DNA of 64,000 nucleotides from Porogramme epimiltina (GCA_900155495.1 FTLJ01000890.1:1-64000), one strand, 5' to 3'. Shown: positions 33,122 to 45,245, counted from the first letter of the stretch. Program-made: numbers and translations. The notes: generated from the letters alone by a model not told the origin.

Positions 33122-34424
33122 TACACGTCTTAATACTTGAACCTGGCTTTTCCTTTGTACAAACCGTCGGACACATGTTGCATCCTGGATACTTACCTAT
33201 ACATACCATTAATAGAATGCGCTGCCGCAGCATGCCAGCAGTACACATGACTTTCATTCTCTCATAAACCTATACGGCGCCGACCACGAGCCTGCTACGG
33301 TAGTCAACAGAGCCATATGTGCGGCCCAATGCTGTGGAGAAGTGTGTGCCGCGAAGGAAGTGCGCAGCGTTACTGAGATCATGGTGGAAGAAGCCCGCCG
33401 GCGTCGTGCAGGAGCTGCGCCGCCGGGTGGCTGCGGATGGGCGCTTACCGGGTCAGGAGACCGGAGGTCTTCGTGGCAGTTAGTTACATACACTGACGCC
33501 AACTTCTACCCATTCATCATCCATCCTCGAGTCCCGCAAACATACCCTCTATTGCAGCTTCTCTAACATGCAGGATGATAAGGATACACTAGGATGCGTC
33601 CTATGAGCGATTCAAGTAGCAATTTGCCAGAAAAGCGGACATAGACTCTTTGAAGAAGCCTCTTCTCACGTTCGGCTCGAATGGACCCACATCCCACGGG
33701 CTTGATCCAAAGTCACGGTAAGTACTCTGTTTGAGACCCAGAGCGCTGAAGCGGGCTAAAAAGTTATGGCATCGCTGCGCCTTGCTGCGCTCCCCGCGCT
33801 TCTCCTCCCCAGTCACGACGACCCCCGCTGGCGCTTGACGACAGGCTCTTGCTCTTGTCTGCGCCCTCCACCGATCCTCGCAAGTCTGCATGGCCCGCTC
33901 GGTTGCCTCGGCGAGGACGAGAAACTCTGTACCGATGAGGTAGTCGAACTCGCGTACAGCCACTGAAGGAGAGCCGTCGGCGACACATGGAGACCGCTGC
34001 GTACTATTCCGAATGGCGACGTCACACAAGCCAAGCAATGGCTGCTGGAAGGCTCCTCATTGTGAGCCACAAGTATTCGCTAGGCTTTCGGTCCTCTGAT
34101 CGCATTTGTTACTAGGGCATGTGAGGCCAGTGGCCTGCTGGCGAGGCAATTCGCGCGGCACCTCTCTTACGGCTCAGTCAAGAGCGGTGCCGCGTTGCGC
34201 GGAGGTGCTACTGATCGACCTTGAACCGAACCAACCGTCCGGAGGCGCGAGCATCCAGCGGCGGCCAGCACTCTTCCAGTACCTGGGGTCAGAAAGTGTC
34301 GGAGGAAGGTTTGGCTGGATATGCCCGCCGACCGAACATCGGATGACGACCGTTTCGGGTCGGGAGCCTGGGTCCGCGAAGAACATTCGCCTTCTCCCTC
34401 ACTGCGCAGCCACCTGCCTGGGGG
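33122..34424. other. Intergenic region upstream of secreted-protein gene 1
   Basis: A segment around 33775-33850 resembles 37615-37690 upstream of the paralogous gene (shared CGCTTCTC..., CACGACGACC/CACGACC, GACGACAGG). It therefore seems to belong to the duplicated unit. No gene recognised. Confidence 0.5.
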
Positions 34425-34430
34425 TATAAG
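34425..34430 (+). promoter_or_regulatory. TATA box of secreted-protein gene 1
   Basis: TATAAG about 180 nt before the ATG at 34609. Confidence 0.6.
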
Positions 34431-34476
34431 AACGCTCCCCTTCAGCAAGCGATTTCCTCACAATTCCACAACTCCC

Positions 34477-34510
34477 TTGCAACGCACCGAGGCCGGATCC
34501 TCTTCACAGC
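34477..34510 (+). repeat. 5' leader element shared with paralogue (copy 1)
   Basis: A 34-nt stretch beginning TTGCAACGCACCGAGG is identical to 38253-38286. Both lie about 50 nt after a TATA box and 100-135 nt before the start codon. This identity inside otherwise diverged leaders suggests a conserved transcription-start or leader function. Confidence 0.75.
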
Positions 34511-34608
34511 TCTAGTCTTCAGGTCGCTCCTCTTCAGCCGTTCTACCTTCCAACCTTCAGGTCGACCTTCGGCACCGCCTCTTACTTCATCCGTCAAAGT
34601 CTAGAATC

Positions 34609-35814
34609 ATGTTCTTCTCAAAATCCTTCGTCGCCACCGCCATTCTCGCCGCGAGCCTCTCCCTCGAGGCCTCCGCCCAGGCGATCATCACTCCTGCGCT
34701 CGGCCTCAGCGGCACGAGCCAGAGCGATGCCCAGCAGCCGTCGACCGCCAGCCCGTGCGGAAGCGTGGACATCTCGTCCGTGTTCGACTCGGCTCAGGCG
34801 ATCACCGCCAGCGATGATGTGTTCTCCGCGACGATCACGAACTTTGACGCGTACGTGCCGTATTCCTTCTGGACTTCCCTCGACTAACATATTTCCCCTT
34901 TCTTTGCGCGAGCAGCGGTACTGCCGGTTCGCGCCAGGTCACTTGCAAGGTCGACCCCACGGGTACGGGCAACTCTTTCGTTGATGCGACCGTGACCCAG
35001 AACGGCGACCAGGTACGCACATTATTTCTTCCATCGCATGTACCCCGTGTCTCAATAGACCCTCTCCCTTTGCCGTCTGATACATAGGACCCGACCGCGG
35101 CAGGCAGCCAGCAGCTTAAGATTCAGCTCCCCTCGGGTACGACGTGCACTGGTGGCACAGCGGGCGACAAGTGCCTCGTCGCATTCACCACGGACGGCGG
35201 CTACGGCAACTGCGTCGTTGTCCAGCAGCCCGCCGCCGCTACGACGACTACGCCCAAGGCGGCGAACCCGAGCCCGACGACCGGCGCGGGCAACACCAAC
35301 AACAACACGCCCACGAACGGTAACGGCAACACCAACACCAACACCAACACCAACACCAACGGCTCCCCCGCGGCGGGCAACGCCGCGCGCGGCCAGCAGG
35401 GCGGCCCCGCGCACAAGCGCGAGCCCCAGCGCAACCGCGGCGGTGCCAACCGCGCTGCCGCGAACAACAACGCGCCCGCCCCCGCGCGCGCGACGCCCAC
35501 GCCCACGCCCCCTCCCCCGGCCAACCAGAACCAGAACCAGCCCCCCGCGAACCAGAACCAGCCCGCTCAGCAGGCCGCCGCCGGGGGCAACCGCGCCGCC
35601 GCCGCCGCGAACCGCGCTCCCGCCCGTCCGCGGGACTCCAAGCCGTTCGCGCGGTTCGTCGAGGAGCAGCGCTTGGCTGCACGTGGCCTTGTACGTCTTT
35701 CGTCCTCCTTTCTCGCGCGGGATCAATTTACTGATATTCGCGACTTTACAGGGTACTCGTGCTGCTGCTGTCGCTCGCCGCGCTGCCGAGGGCCCCGCCG
35801 TCGAGGTGCTCTAA
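34609..35814 (+). CDS. Small secreted protein, Asn/Pro-rich tail (paralogue 1)
   Basis: Four exons, 334 aa: 34609-34850, 34916-35012, 35088-35690, 35752-35814. A signal peptide is probably cut after ASA23, leaving Gln24 (QAIITPALGLSG). The folded part (24-145) has QQPSTASPCGSVDISSVFDS, VTCKVDPTGTGNSF, GTTCTGGTAGDKCLVAFTTDGGYGNC. This domain is common in basidiomycete secretomes and is sometimes labelled Gas1/Egh16-like; I cannot confirm that link. The tail is low complexity with Asn-Thr repeats and many Gln, Pro and Arg. The last exon encodes GTRAAAVARRAAEGPAVEVL, which is shared with the paralogue at 38419. No GPI signal is evident. Role unknown; probably surface or matrix protein (inference). 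Confidence 0.8.
35327..35360 (+). repeat. Hexanucleotide repeat (AACACC)n in coding sequence
   Basis: More than five tandem AACACC units encode an Asn-Thr run in the tail of the secreted protein. Length changes keep the frame, so this tract may vary between strains. Confidence 0.85.
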
Positions 35815-38203
35815 GCGCACTCGCTTCCACTCTCCTTGTTATGCTCAAACGTCCTACCTACTTATCTCGTCATGGGGAGCTATTACCTACTGGCTTAATC
35901 TTGTCGGAAGACTAGTCATGTGTATGAGTACGTGCGTTGTAGTTGCCGATTGAGTCGTCCAATAGAGGCTCTAGTGGCATTTTGGGAACCTATATCTCCG
36001 TGCGACCAAATCTCAAGCACCCAAGTTTTATCTCGTCCCTGCAGCTCACACAGGTCACGATAATTGCCCATAGCTCTGGTGTTCTCCGCCCGCGCACCTC
36101 GAAGACCTAAAGATCTCCCAAACTTGAGTACTCTAAAGTTTCTCGGACACCGGTGTCCACAGGGAATTCTTGATATTGTGGAAAGCAATACCAGTTCGAA
36201 ACCGTGTTCCACGAATGGGTGCGTGGCACGTGCCACATCGCAAAGACTGATTTTCAGTATTACGTAAATATAGTGTGTTGGAATAGCGCCTCTCACTGGC
36301 TTCGACCTCCGTCGTTGTGCTCGAACTGAACTTCACAGCACATGCTCTGGGCTCGCTGGACCGTATCGAACCGGCGTTCTGCATGTAGCTCCCTTGGGCT
36401 CGGCAGCCCTGATCCCAGTCACGCTGGTGTACTTCTAACCCTTGCGCCACCCGGCCGCCAGCTCGAACCGGTGAGGTCAAGTCAAAATAGCTCCCAAGAT
36501 GCCCCTCCGGGATCCCTACATACACACTATGACCGAGCGTTCACCGCCACCCATGGCCTAGTGTCGTCGCTGGCGGCCACGATACCCGCATCAGGCACTA
36601 GTGCAGCCCTAGGTGGTACAAATTTGGTGAGTCTGTGGCCTCCTTGAATGCCTGCGACTGACATGGCGATCTCACAGAATATCCGACAGTGACAATCTCC
36701 GCGTAGATATTGCGGTCATCCCACGTACAATAATAGTTTGTCGCGACGAATGTGCATCTTCAAATGTTAGGCAGGGTTCCATTGCGAGTCGTTTGACGAC
36801 ACGAAGGCCCACCCCACTCAGAACCCTCGTAACTCCTCGCAGCGACTGGTGACATTCAGAAGATATCTAGACACTCTTACCATGTCAGAGTCCCCATGTC
36901 GAGGAAACAGACAAAAGGACATCCCGAACGGGCACCTCCGCGATTGGGTCTTGTGGCGATTCCGTCGTCTTCCAGCAAGTAGTTGGATCTCGTGGCAGTT
37001 TCATCAGCACATGAGAGGCCCGGCGAACGAGGGGTTGACCTCCGCTCATTTCTCAACTGATGCCCAACGGCCTTGAGTCGGCGGCCTACGCCTAATACAT
37101 GCTTGTCCTATGAACTATCCCCGCTGATGCTCACTCCGTCGGGAACTCCGATTCGTGGTGTTCGCCGAGAATCCCACATCTCAACATCTCGCGTGACACA
37201 CTTCGTCATGCATGCCATATTGAGTTTAGGAGGACCGCCAGGTGGGGAAGCGGGTTCAGTGTGAAGTGGAGGAGTTAGAACTCAACGCCGGCCGCTAAGT
37301 AATGCGTTTGTTGAGGGGCCTGCTCTAGACACCCTGGCGACGAAGACGGAGAGTTTGAGTGACCGCAAGTTGATGTGGGTGAGAAGGGGGCGGCGTTGAT
37401 GAAAGTATAATGAAGGTGGGAGGTCCCCCACCGCCTTATCACATCCCAACATTGTGGTACTGCACGTACCCGGGATCTGGACGGCGCAAATCCTTGATAT
37501 GGACGTCTCCATATTCTCGGTCTGGGGACCTACAACTTGTGAGCCAGTCCCATGGAAGTGGTACGTAGTTGAGCAGTGGTGTCTAACGCGCGCGGGAGGC
37601 CAAGCTGTCACGGCTGTGGCCCCCCCCTCGCTTCTCGTCTCCCGACCACCACGACCTTCTCTGACGCTCGACGACAGGGGACCTCCTGACCTCCCTCTTT
37701 CACCAATCTTCCCAAGAATGCGCGACTTTTACGCTCCAATCCGGGACGGACAAGGCGGGGTGTGGGTAGGTGGGCATGGCTCGGCGATGGGCCGCCATTC
37801 ATGAAGGTGCCATAGCGACTGGATCTCCTCGAAGGACGCGTCGAAGGACACAACTCGTACGCTTTCGTACGCCGCCATCACCCCATGATCCCGCTCGTGC
37901 TCGCGAGACGACGGTGAGAGGCACGCGCGGGCCAATCCGTGCCTTGCCTTCTCGCCGAGCCAATCGCGAGCGCGGCCTCCTCGCGCACCGTGCTATCGAG
38001 AACGATCCGCCCGCGCCCGCCAGTCTCCGCGACGCCCCACCGACTCGCCAGCACCCGCGCCCCTCACACACGACGCCCTCTGGTTGGACGTCCTCGGCGC
38101 CGCATGGCAACGACTCCGGCAACAGGCCCCGCGTCGCACAAATGCGAAAACATGCGCGTCATGGCGCCCCTGCCCGACCCCGAGCCGCGTGGCCCGCGAG
38201 CGA
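35815..38203. other. Intergenic region between the paralogous secreted-protein genes
   Basis: About 2.4 kb. 35910-35990 resembles 39545-39600 (duplicated 3' region) and 37615-37690 resembles 33775-33850 (duplicated upstream region). Around 36330-36480 the minus strand has two GGTTCGA boxes and a TGGCGCAAGGG box, hinting at a tRNA-related repeat. No protein gene supported. Confidence 0.5.
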
Positions 38204-38210
38204 TATAAAA
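38204..38210 (+). promoter_or_regulatory. TATA box of secreted-protein gene 2
   Basis: TATAAAA about 210 nt before the ATG at 38419. Confidence 0.65.
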
Positions 38211-38252
38211 CTGCCGCGCCGACGAGAGCTCCCCCACCTTGCCACTTCTCCT

Positions 38253-38286
38253 TTGCAACGCACCGAGGCCGGATCCTCTTCACAGC
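38253..38286 (+). repeat. 5' leader element shared with paralogue (copy 2)
   Basis: Identical over 34 nt to 34477-34510. Confidence 0.75.
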
Positions 38287-38418
38287 CCTAGTCTGCCGCT
38301 TGTTCTTCTCCAACTTCACGTCCAAGTTCAAGTCCCGGTCCTCTCCTTGTCGCCGTTCGTTTCAAGACTTCCCCCTCCGTTCTTTTCATCTTCACATACC
38401 CACCCAAAGTCTGGAACT

Positions 38419-39458
38419 ATGTTCTTCTTCTCCAAGTCCCTCGTCGCGACTGCCCTCCTCGCCGTGAGCCTCTCCCTCGAGGTCTCCGCCCACGCGATCA
38501 TCAGCCCCGCCCTCGGCGTCAACGGCACCCCCAGCCGCAACAACGTCCAGCGGCCGTCGACCGCGTCCCCGTGCGGCAACGTCAACATCGCCTCCACGTT
38601 CGACTCGACGCAGGCTATCGCTGCGAGCGGCACCACCTTCACCGCGACCGTCACCAACTTCAACGCGTACGTCCCCGCCCTTTCTTTTTCCTCTCCGTCT
38701 GTGGCTTACTACCTTTTCTACGCGCGCCCACAGGGGCACCGATGGCTCTCGTCAGGTCACCGCCAAGGTCGACGCGACCGGCACGGGCAAGTCTTTCGTC
38801 AACGCGCAGGTGACAGTGAACGGCGACAAGGTGCGCTCTCCTTCCTTTCCGTCGCGCGCCGCACTCTAACTCGCTCCCTTGCGCGTGCAGTCCCCGACCA
38901 ACGTCGGGAGCCAGCAGGTCACCGTCCAGCTCCCCGCGGGCACCGCGTGCACGGGCGGCGCGACCGGCAACAAGTGCCTCGTCTCCTTCACCACCGCGGG
39001 CGGCTTCGGCAACTGCGTCGCCGTCTCGCAGGGCGCCGCCGCCGCCGCGGGCAACGCCGCCGCTGGGACCGCCGCCGCCGGGACCGCGGCCACGGGCACC
39101 GCCGCGACTGGCACGACTGGCACCACGGGCACCGGCAAGACGGGCAAGGGCCGCGGCAAGAAGGCGGCGGCTGCAGCGGCCGCGGCGCAGGCGGCGGCGA
39201 ACAAGAAGGCTGCTGCTGCCGCCGCGGCGCAGGCTCAGGCTAAAGCGCAGGCTGCCGCCGCGGTGAAGCAGGGCAAGATCGCCAAGTTCGTCGAGGAGCA
39301 GCGCAAGGCCTCGCGTGCCGTCGTACGTTCTCTTCCCTTTTCTTCTCTGCGTCCGAGCGTGTCGCTGACTGAATGGTTGGGTGCGTTTGTAGGGCACCCG
39401 CGCTGCTGCTATCGCGCGCCGCGCTGCCGAGCGCCCCGCCGTCGAGGTGCTCGCGTAG
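38419..39458 (+). CDS. Small secreted protein, Ala/Gly/Lys-rich tail (paralogue 2)
   Basis: Four exons, 280 aa: 38419-38666, 38734-38830, 38891-39322, 39393-39458. Exon 2 has the same length (97 nt) and all phases equal those of the gene at 34609. The signal peptide probably ends at VSA24, which would leave His25 as the mature N-terminus (HAIISPALGVNG). The folded domain is conserved (RPSTASPCGNVNIAS, VTAKVDATGTGKSF, GTACTGGATGNKCLVSFTTAGGFGNC). The tail differs completely from the paralogue: Ala/Gly/Thr repeats, then KTGKGRGKK and a poly-Ala/Lys helix. The terminal exon GTRAAAIARRAAERPAVEVLA is again shared. Secreted, function unknown. Confidence 0.8.
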
Positions 39459-41189
39459 GCGTGCGTCTCGGGCTCCCCACCCTCCCCGGCCCTCCCGTCA
39501 CTGTCATCGGGGACTACTAGTACTTTGTCGGAGACGACTATGGTTGTGTATGAGTGCGTGCGTTGCAGGTGTCGAACGAGTTGTCCAATACAGGCTCTTT
39601 CGGCATCTTCTCCCTGTGTGCACGAGACCTCAAGACATTGTGTGTTAGGTGGATCGTTTCGCTGAGACAATGCGGCATATCGTCATCTTATAAGGTTACC
39701 CACCGTAGGTGTATAATCGTACTCCAACATATACGGTCCTTCGATTGAGATTGATGCGCTGTGAGTCAGAATCGCACACTCGTGAGAAGGGAGGCATCCT
39801 GCACCGGAGAATTCGAGAGGTAGAACCTCTTCAACTCGGAAAGGCAGAAGTCCTTATCGGAGGTTGCAACTTGCTAGAGAAATTGCGCATACCCCCTTAA
39901 AGCCCCCTTCCCTCTTCGCCATAAAGAGTCTGTATCCTCTATAGTAGACTTCGTCCATGCCGCATTGACATTTATAGCTTCTCTGTGGCTAGCCCCTGGT
40001 GTTCAGTTGGCGGGAGAAGTGCCTTCTAGGACGATTGATCTCACAGCATTCTCACCTTCTGACCGACAGCATCGACGGCTGCTTCCCCCGCTGGCATGTG
40101 CATGGGCGACTTCACTGATGAAAGCGCCTGGCTCTGCGGGATTAGCGAGGGCTGCACACTGCTCCCTAGGCAAGCGTGATAGCGCGTGTCAGCGAGGAAC
40201 GCTGTTGAAGTATACAATGCTCGAAATCCGAAGGCGCGACGTGCCTCCGCTTGTGTGTGACAGACCACAGCAGCCGGGAACTTGACTCCAGCGCGAAGCC
40301 ACTTAGGTTTGTGGCGGTGCATATAGCGGAATATCATGATCGGTCGCGGATCTGCTTGCGGAAATCATGGGTTGCGGAAGGCGCGATTGCATACACCTTT
40401 GTGGTGTGATATGCGCAGGGGAGGCAGAGCGATAGGCTATGACAGTCCGTGGGCAGCAGGGGCTCCAATAGGTGGGTGGTGTCACCGTTCTTACTAGGCG
40501 GCGGAGTCTTGAGTCGCGGACCGGGGCCAATTCCCGTTGAACTTATCACTCTCCTATCGTTCCCATCCAGGTTTTTCCTCGATGAAGTTATGAGATCCTA
40601 GTGCCTCCTTCCCTTGCCTCGCATGAGGTTTATTTTGCCAATGAGGGTAACCACAGCCGGTGCTGTGCAGCAACTTCCAAGCCTCAAAGTAAACCGGAGT
40701 CGTCAGGCTCGAGTAAGGCGCCCAACGGCGTGCCGCGTTGACGAGGTGCATTCCCTTACATCCCTTGCTCATAACGTCCTCCATTTGACTACTTTACTAG
40801 GACTTATAAGCGTCTCGGTATACACTCCACTCTACTACCGGTCCTTTTGTCGTATAGCAGAGCCCGGAAACCTCATTCGATTACGGGCGCCAAAAGTCAT
40901 CCCCGGCCGAGCTCGGTTTCGTGGTACGCCCATGCATTTGTGAACCTCGGCCGGGTTTCCAGCATGGCCTGGGAAATTTGATGTATGGTCTTATTTTGCA
41001 TCGATGAATGTCATCGGCTTTCGTCTTCCTCTTCCTCTCACCATATTCTTCCTCTTTGGCATCTCCAGGCCCGTAATCTCTTACTCAACTCTTTCGCCGC
41101 TGGTGTTTATAACCCCGGTGCTACTACTCGGTACGTGCCTCCGTTTAGCTTAAAGAGAATTCAGTGCTTATTGCCACGTATCAGCGGAC
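39459..41189. other. Intergenic region without a recognised gene
   Basis: About 1.7 kb. The first 150 nt resemble the 3' region of the paralogue. The rest has only short frames without motifs. A local inverted repeat (CCCCGGCCGAG near 40900, CTCGGCCGGG near 40947) is present. Confidence 0.45.
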
Positions 41190-42533
41190 ATGAACATGAA
41201 TTTAAACGTGGATTTAGACAAGAAGCCTACTATGTGGATTCTCGAGCTCACTCGCACGAAGATCGACGACTTCGGGCGTTTCAAGAACCTGGAAGCTTAC
41301 TGGAAGGAGAAACGACATACGTGTATCGATCTCCGCAATGTCCCGGCTATCAGCGACTTTATTCAAGAATGCTCGGAGCACCTCGAGAACTTCCCTTCGG
41401 ATGAACTTGTGCCTCTTGCTGAGCAAGGGAATCCCGAGGCTATCGTTGAGATGGGGATGCGGTACGTGGACACTACTTCTCTCATCACTAGGCCTGTCGA
41501 GCCTCTTCGACGCCCCCCTTTTCCCAAACTTCCCGTGTCTCCCCTCCCCACACAATCACCCGCCACTGACGCTAGGCGACCCCTCCAGGTACCTAACCGG
41601 ATGTGGGTGTGACAACGACACCCCTGACGTAGGACGCGCCGTCGACCTCTTCCACCGCCTCACTTTCCAGCCCACCTCTGGACCCAGGTACATTACGGCC
41701 GCCCCCCGAGCTGTGCGTGCCCGCGCATACGCCGCCGCGGCGTGGGCGCACTGGCTTAGCACGCTACACAAAGGCCCACGGAACAACAGGTACACGCGCG
41801 AGATGCGCAACACGGAACGGGACCTCGCCGCTCTGCACGCCGCGGCCGCTGTGCGCTCGGGACTGGTGAGCCAGGCAGTGATCAACATCGGGTTCGAAGC
41901 GAAGAAGTACATCCGTGAGCCATGGAAGCTGGAATACTTTACGGGGCTGTTCGCAGCGGTGCGGGAGGCGGGCCGTGACATGGGTAGGCGGGAGGACCGG
42001 TGGGCGGAGAGGCTCGCGGACAACGCTGCTGCGTACGTCTGCGCAGCGGAGGGCTGCGAAGTGAAGGGAAGGCATCAAAGCGGGTTGAGGAAATGTGCGG
42101 GGATCTGTCCGCACGATATGAAGCCTCACTATTGCAGCAAGACGTGCCAAAAGAAGGTAAGTGTGCATTTTCTGATCCATTGCTCAAGTGTTCAACAAGG
42201 CTGCGGCAGGATTGGGCTCGGCACAAGGCCGTATGCAAGCCGCGCAAGGTCAAGACAGGGATAGAGGTAGCTGTTGGAGGCGGTCATAATGTCGCAATGC
42301 GCCAAGTCGCAGAAGCCGGTGCCTCACCTGGAAGCCAAGAGACGTCGTCGGAGGCGGGCGCTGCAAACGGGAGGGTGCCTGGCGCCGAACACATTCTCGA
42401 CTTCACGGATAGCTCGGGAAGCAAGTATCGAATTGTTTCACACGACATGACGTCGGAGGAGATGGAGCAGGCCCGCGACAAGGTTCTCGAAATCGTTGAA
42501 GGGATGATCGATGACGACTCGGATGTGGAATAG
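41190..42533 (+). CDS. MYND-type zinc-finger protein
   Basis: Three exons, 387 aa: 41190-41461, 41589-42156, 42210-42533. Residues 90-255 are helical and resemble short TPR/Sel1-like repeats (GNPEAIVEMGMRYLTG, RAYAAAAWAHWL). The zinc finger begins YVCAAEGCEVKG, continues LRKCAGICPHDMKPHYCSKT, and ends CQKKDWARHKAVC across the exon 2/3 junction. The Cys/His series ending HxxxC is that of MYND domains, although the first pair is spaced by four residues rather than two. A short acidic tail includes EEMEQARDKVLEIVEGMIDD. MYND domains bind partner proteins; in basidiomycetes such genes are numerous and mostly unstudied. Probably nuclear or cytosolic. Confidence 0.85.
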
Positions 42534-43313
42534 GCGCATTGGTCATTGTCTCATATGGCTTGGTTGAAATAAAGTTGTCTACGTACATCGTATCGTTCAA
42601 CAGTTTACGCAGCCTATTGAGCTACTATCCGCTAGATTTGTTCGCGCTCCGCTAGCCTTGACGGGCACGGCATTATCTAGACTCGTTGATGTCGACTCGG
42701 TCTTGAAAAATAGCACCATCAATACGCCCATCACCTCGCGCTACTGATGACCTATAGTGTCGTACTCGCCTGTACGAGCAGCGAGGTCCTACTCTCCCGC
42801 ATACAGCAGACAGGGGGGAGTCGAGACATAGTGAATAAGGGGACAGATCAGCACGATGGATATGTGACGGGGCGCACGAACGTACCAGATGCTATCTTCC
42901 TAGTCGGTAACATGCAGACGGTCCAGAAGGTGACGGGAAGTGGAAGCTGGGAAACTGGCTGAGACGGGGAGCGTCATGCGTATGGGGGAGGTGCCCTAAT
43001 AGACGGGCAGAATGGGATGGACCGCGAACGCCTACATACTTGTAAGTTGCAGGCGATACTATCCGGAAATGGGGGTTGATCATGCTGGCATGACAGAAAA
43101 GCATGGGATGGCGGCCCGAAAAGAGGGAATGCGCCGTTATGGAGGTTATGCACGTTTTGTTATGTTCGGTAACACCCCCCCCCCCCGCGGGCTCGTGCTC
43201 TCGGTGTGCTCGTCAATATCTTGTTACTGAACCTTTCCACGTCCGTAAGACCTCTGAGCGACTGTGCGGGCAAGAAAATACACATAAGAGACGTACCTCC
43301 ACGGTACTAGACG
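42534..43313. other. Intergenic region without a recognised gene
   Basis: Includes the 3' region of the MYND gene and a run of about 13 C near 43176. No coding motif. Confidence 0.45.
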
Positions 43314-43865
43314 ATGTCCGCGCTAGAGCTGTCGACCTTGAGTCCGCTACCGTCCCGACTCACAGAAGTTGCGCGAGACCTTGATCCGATGCCCGCGGCG
43401 CCCAGTCAGACCTATGTTTCGTCGCGCTTTGTGAGGGAAAGGCAGACATTTCCGTCATGCGAAGTGTGCGCAGAGCTAGACAAACGCGGGTCCGAGGACG
43501 GCTTCAGTACTTTTGACCTTATTGGCGCACCGTAGAGAGCGACTTTGTGCATAAAGACTTACATTCGCACTCTACAACAACACGTTGTGCACATGCCCTC
43601 CTTCCCTTTGTTATCGCCCTGCCACTGTGTAGAGTTCGCGGCGCGCGACAGCCGCTCGCGGCTCGCGGCACGTCGGGCCTCGAAAGCCATACTCGCGGGA
43701 GTTGGAATAGACTCCAGGAAGCGTGAGGTTGAGCTGTCCACCGGGGCTATCGACCGAGGCTCGGCGCGACACGTGTGGGAGCATCGGAAAGAGCGAAGTG
43801 GTAGACGGCGCGGAAGCTTGAGGACGCGGAAGACGCGCAAGCCGCGGCCGCGGCCGCGCCCCTAG
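43314..43865 (+). CDS. Possible small hypothetical protein
   Basis: A weak two-exon model: MSALELSTLSPLPSRL... up to about 43505 (GTACTT donor), joined in phase 1 to a segment after a GTGTAG acceptor near 43632 that reads KFAARDSRSRLAARRASKAI and ends in a basic Arg/Pro tail at TAG 43863-43865. No domain is recognised. The basic C-terminus may be GC-rich chance coding. Listed only because the two segments splice in frame. Confidence 0.25.
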
Positions 43866-45245
43866 CCGTCTCTTATGTATGTACTAGTGTTTTCTCCCTG
43901 CCAGTACTTCCTTCAACCTCTATCTGGTCCCCTTCTATGGCCGATCCTTCCCTGGCTATCATTAGGCTCTTCCGCTCACGTTCCTCACCGTGATGGTCGG
44001 ACCTCGACCCCGCCAACGTCCTCTTCCGGTGGTGACTGAAGACATCCCACCCCGACTATGTCAGGCTCTCATAGCCTCTAGCTCAAGTTCTCGCGTGTCT
44101 GTATACCGCGGCTAGAATGTTACGCCCGTATGTTTGGTGAGTTCCACGTCAACGTGGAGTCTCATGGGGAGCTCAACGCCCTGGTCCTGTAGGAATTGCC
44201 CCCTCCCTGGCTATGAGTACATCATATCACATAGCCTATGTGCTAATCTTCCATGGGGCAACCCATTATCTCGAATTTGAATGTGAGCATTCTCTGTCGA
44301 GCATTCACTGTCTGGTGTCCGCCTCGGCGCGATGCTCCTTCTTCACCACCAGTGCGTGGTATTTTTTCAGTCCTGCCCGAAGCACGCTCATGATCACCCA
44401 TCCTGCATATACAAGAAGAAGCCGCAAAACTACGAGATGAAGATCTACTCTGCTTAGGCCGCAGCAAACGCCGACACGGCCGGATGGAAGATGGAGATGT
44501 GCCGGGCGTTCGCGCTCTGGGTCGTGTACAGTCGGCCCGCCTAGCGAAGGGAAGAGGACTGCGTGCGTAGTGCCATAGGGGGATCACCTTCCGGTACGTC
44601 GTCCTACATGCGCCTATCGCTCCCCCGTCCATCGTTTCATCGTGTCCCATGTCCCGCACGCTCATCATACCCCTCATCGCCCTTCCCGTTCTTCCGCATG
44701 CGGTATGCGCGCATAACGTAGGGCTTCGCTTCTGCGCAGGGTGGCAACAGAACAGAACCTGAACAAGGTTTCAGCGGGTACGGTTGCAGAACGCACGCCT
44801 AGCACCCGCGGGCCCAAGTTCGCTCGTGGTGACCACTAACTTACCCATAGTCGGTTTCAATTCAACACAATGTTGTACCTTACGACCATTTGGATATCAT
44901 AGCTGTGGGCGGAGAACTGGCGGCGTTGCCGCATCTTAAGGACAGTGCAGTGGTCGGTGAGAATTCAGCTATTCTTTCATGTTCCCTGCGACCACGGCGC
45001 AGTGTTATCGCGTTGAGGTTGCCTGGTGCACTCAGGACCCTTGCACTATTCCCTTTCTCCGCCGCGACGATTCGAGGTCGTGCCATGATCGAATCCCCAC
45101 GCACTTAATTTGAGGGTGATCGTCGACGACGATTCAACCATGCTCTGGGGCGTTGGTAGCCCGTAAAACGCCGTCTGGGAGGGTCCGAGTCCAAGGTCGT
45201 CGCGTATATGAGATGGCTTCGCATTTGTCTCAACGTCCGTCAACT
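43866..45245. other. Intergenic region without a recognised gene
   Basis: About 1.4 kb with short motif-free frames. Must contain the promoter of the coiled-coil gene at 45246. Confidence 0.45.

Noticed and set aside
35052..35726. Minus-strand open frame rich in Gly, Arg and Val
   Set aside because: Antisense of the low-complexity tail of the secreted protein at 34609.
38660..39670. 336-codon minus-strand open frame
   Set aside because: Antisense of the Ala-rich exon of the secreted protein at 38419.
43170..43186. Poly-C run as a regulatory or recombination signal
   Set aside because: Simple homopolymer; nothing around it indicates a function and such runs are common and error-prone in sequencing.
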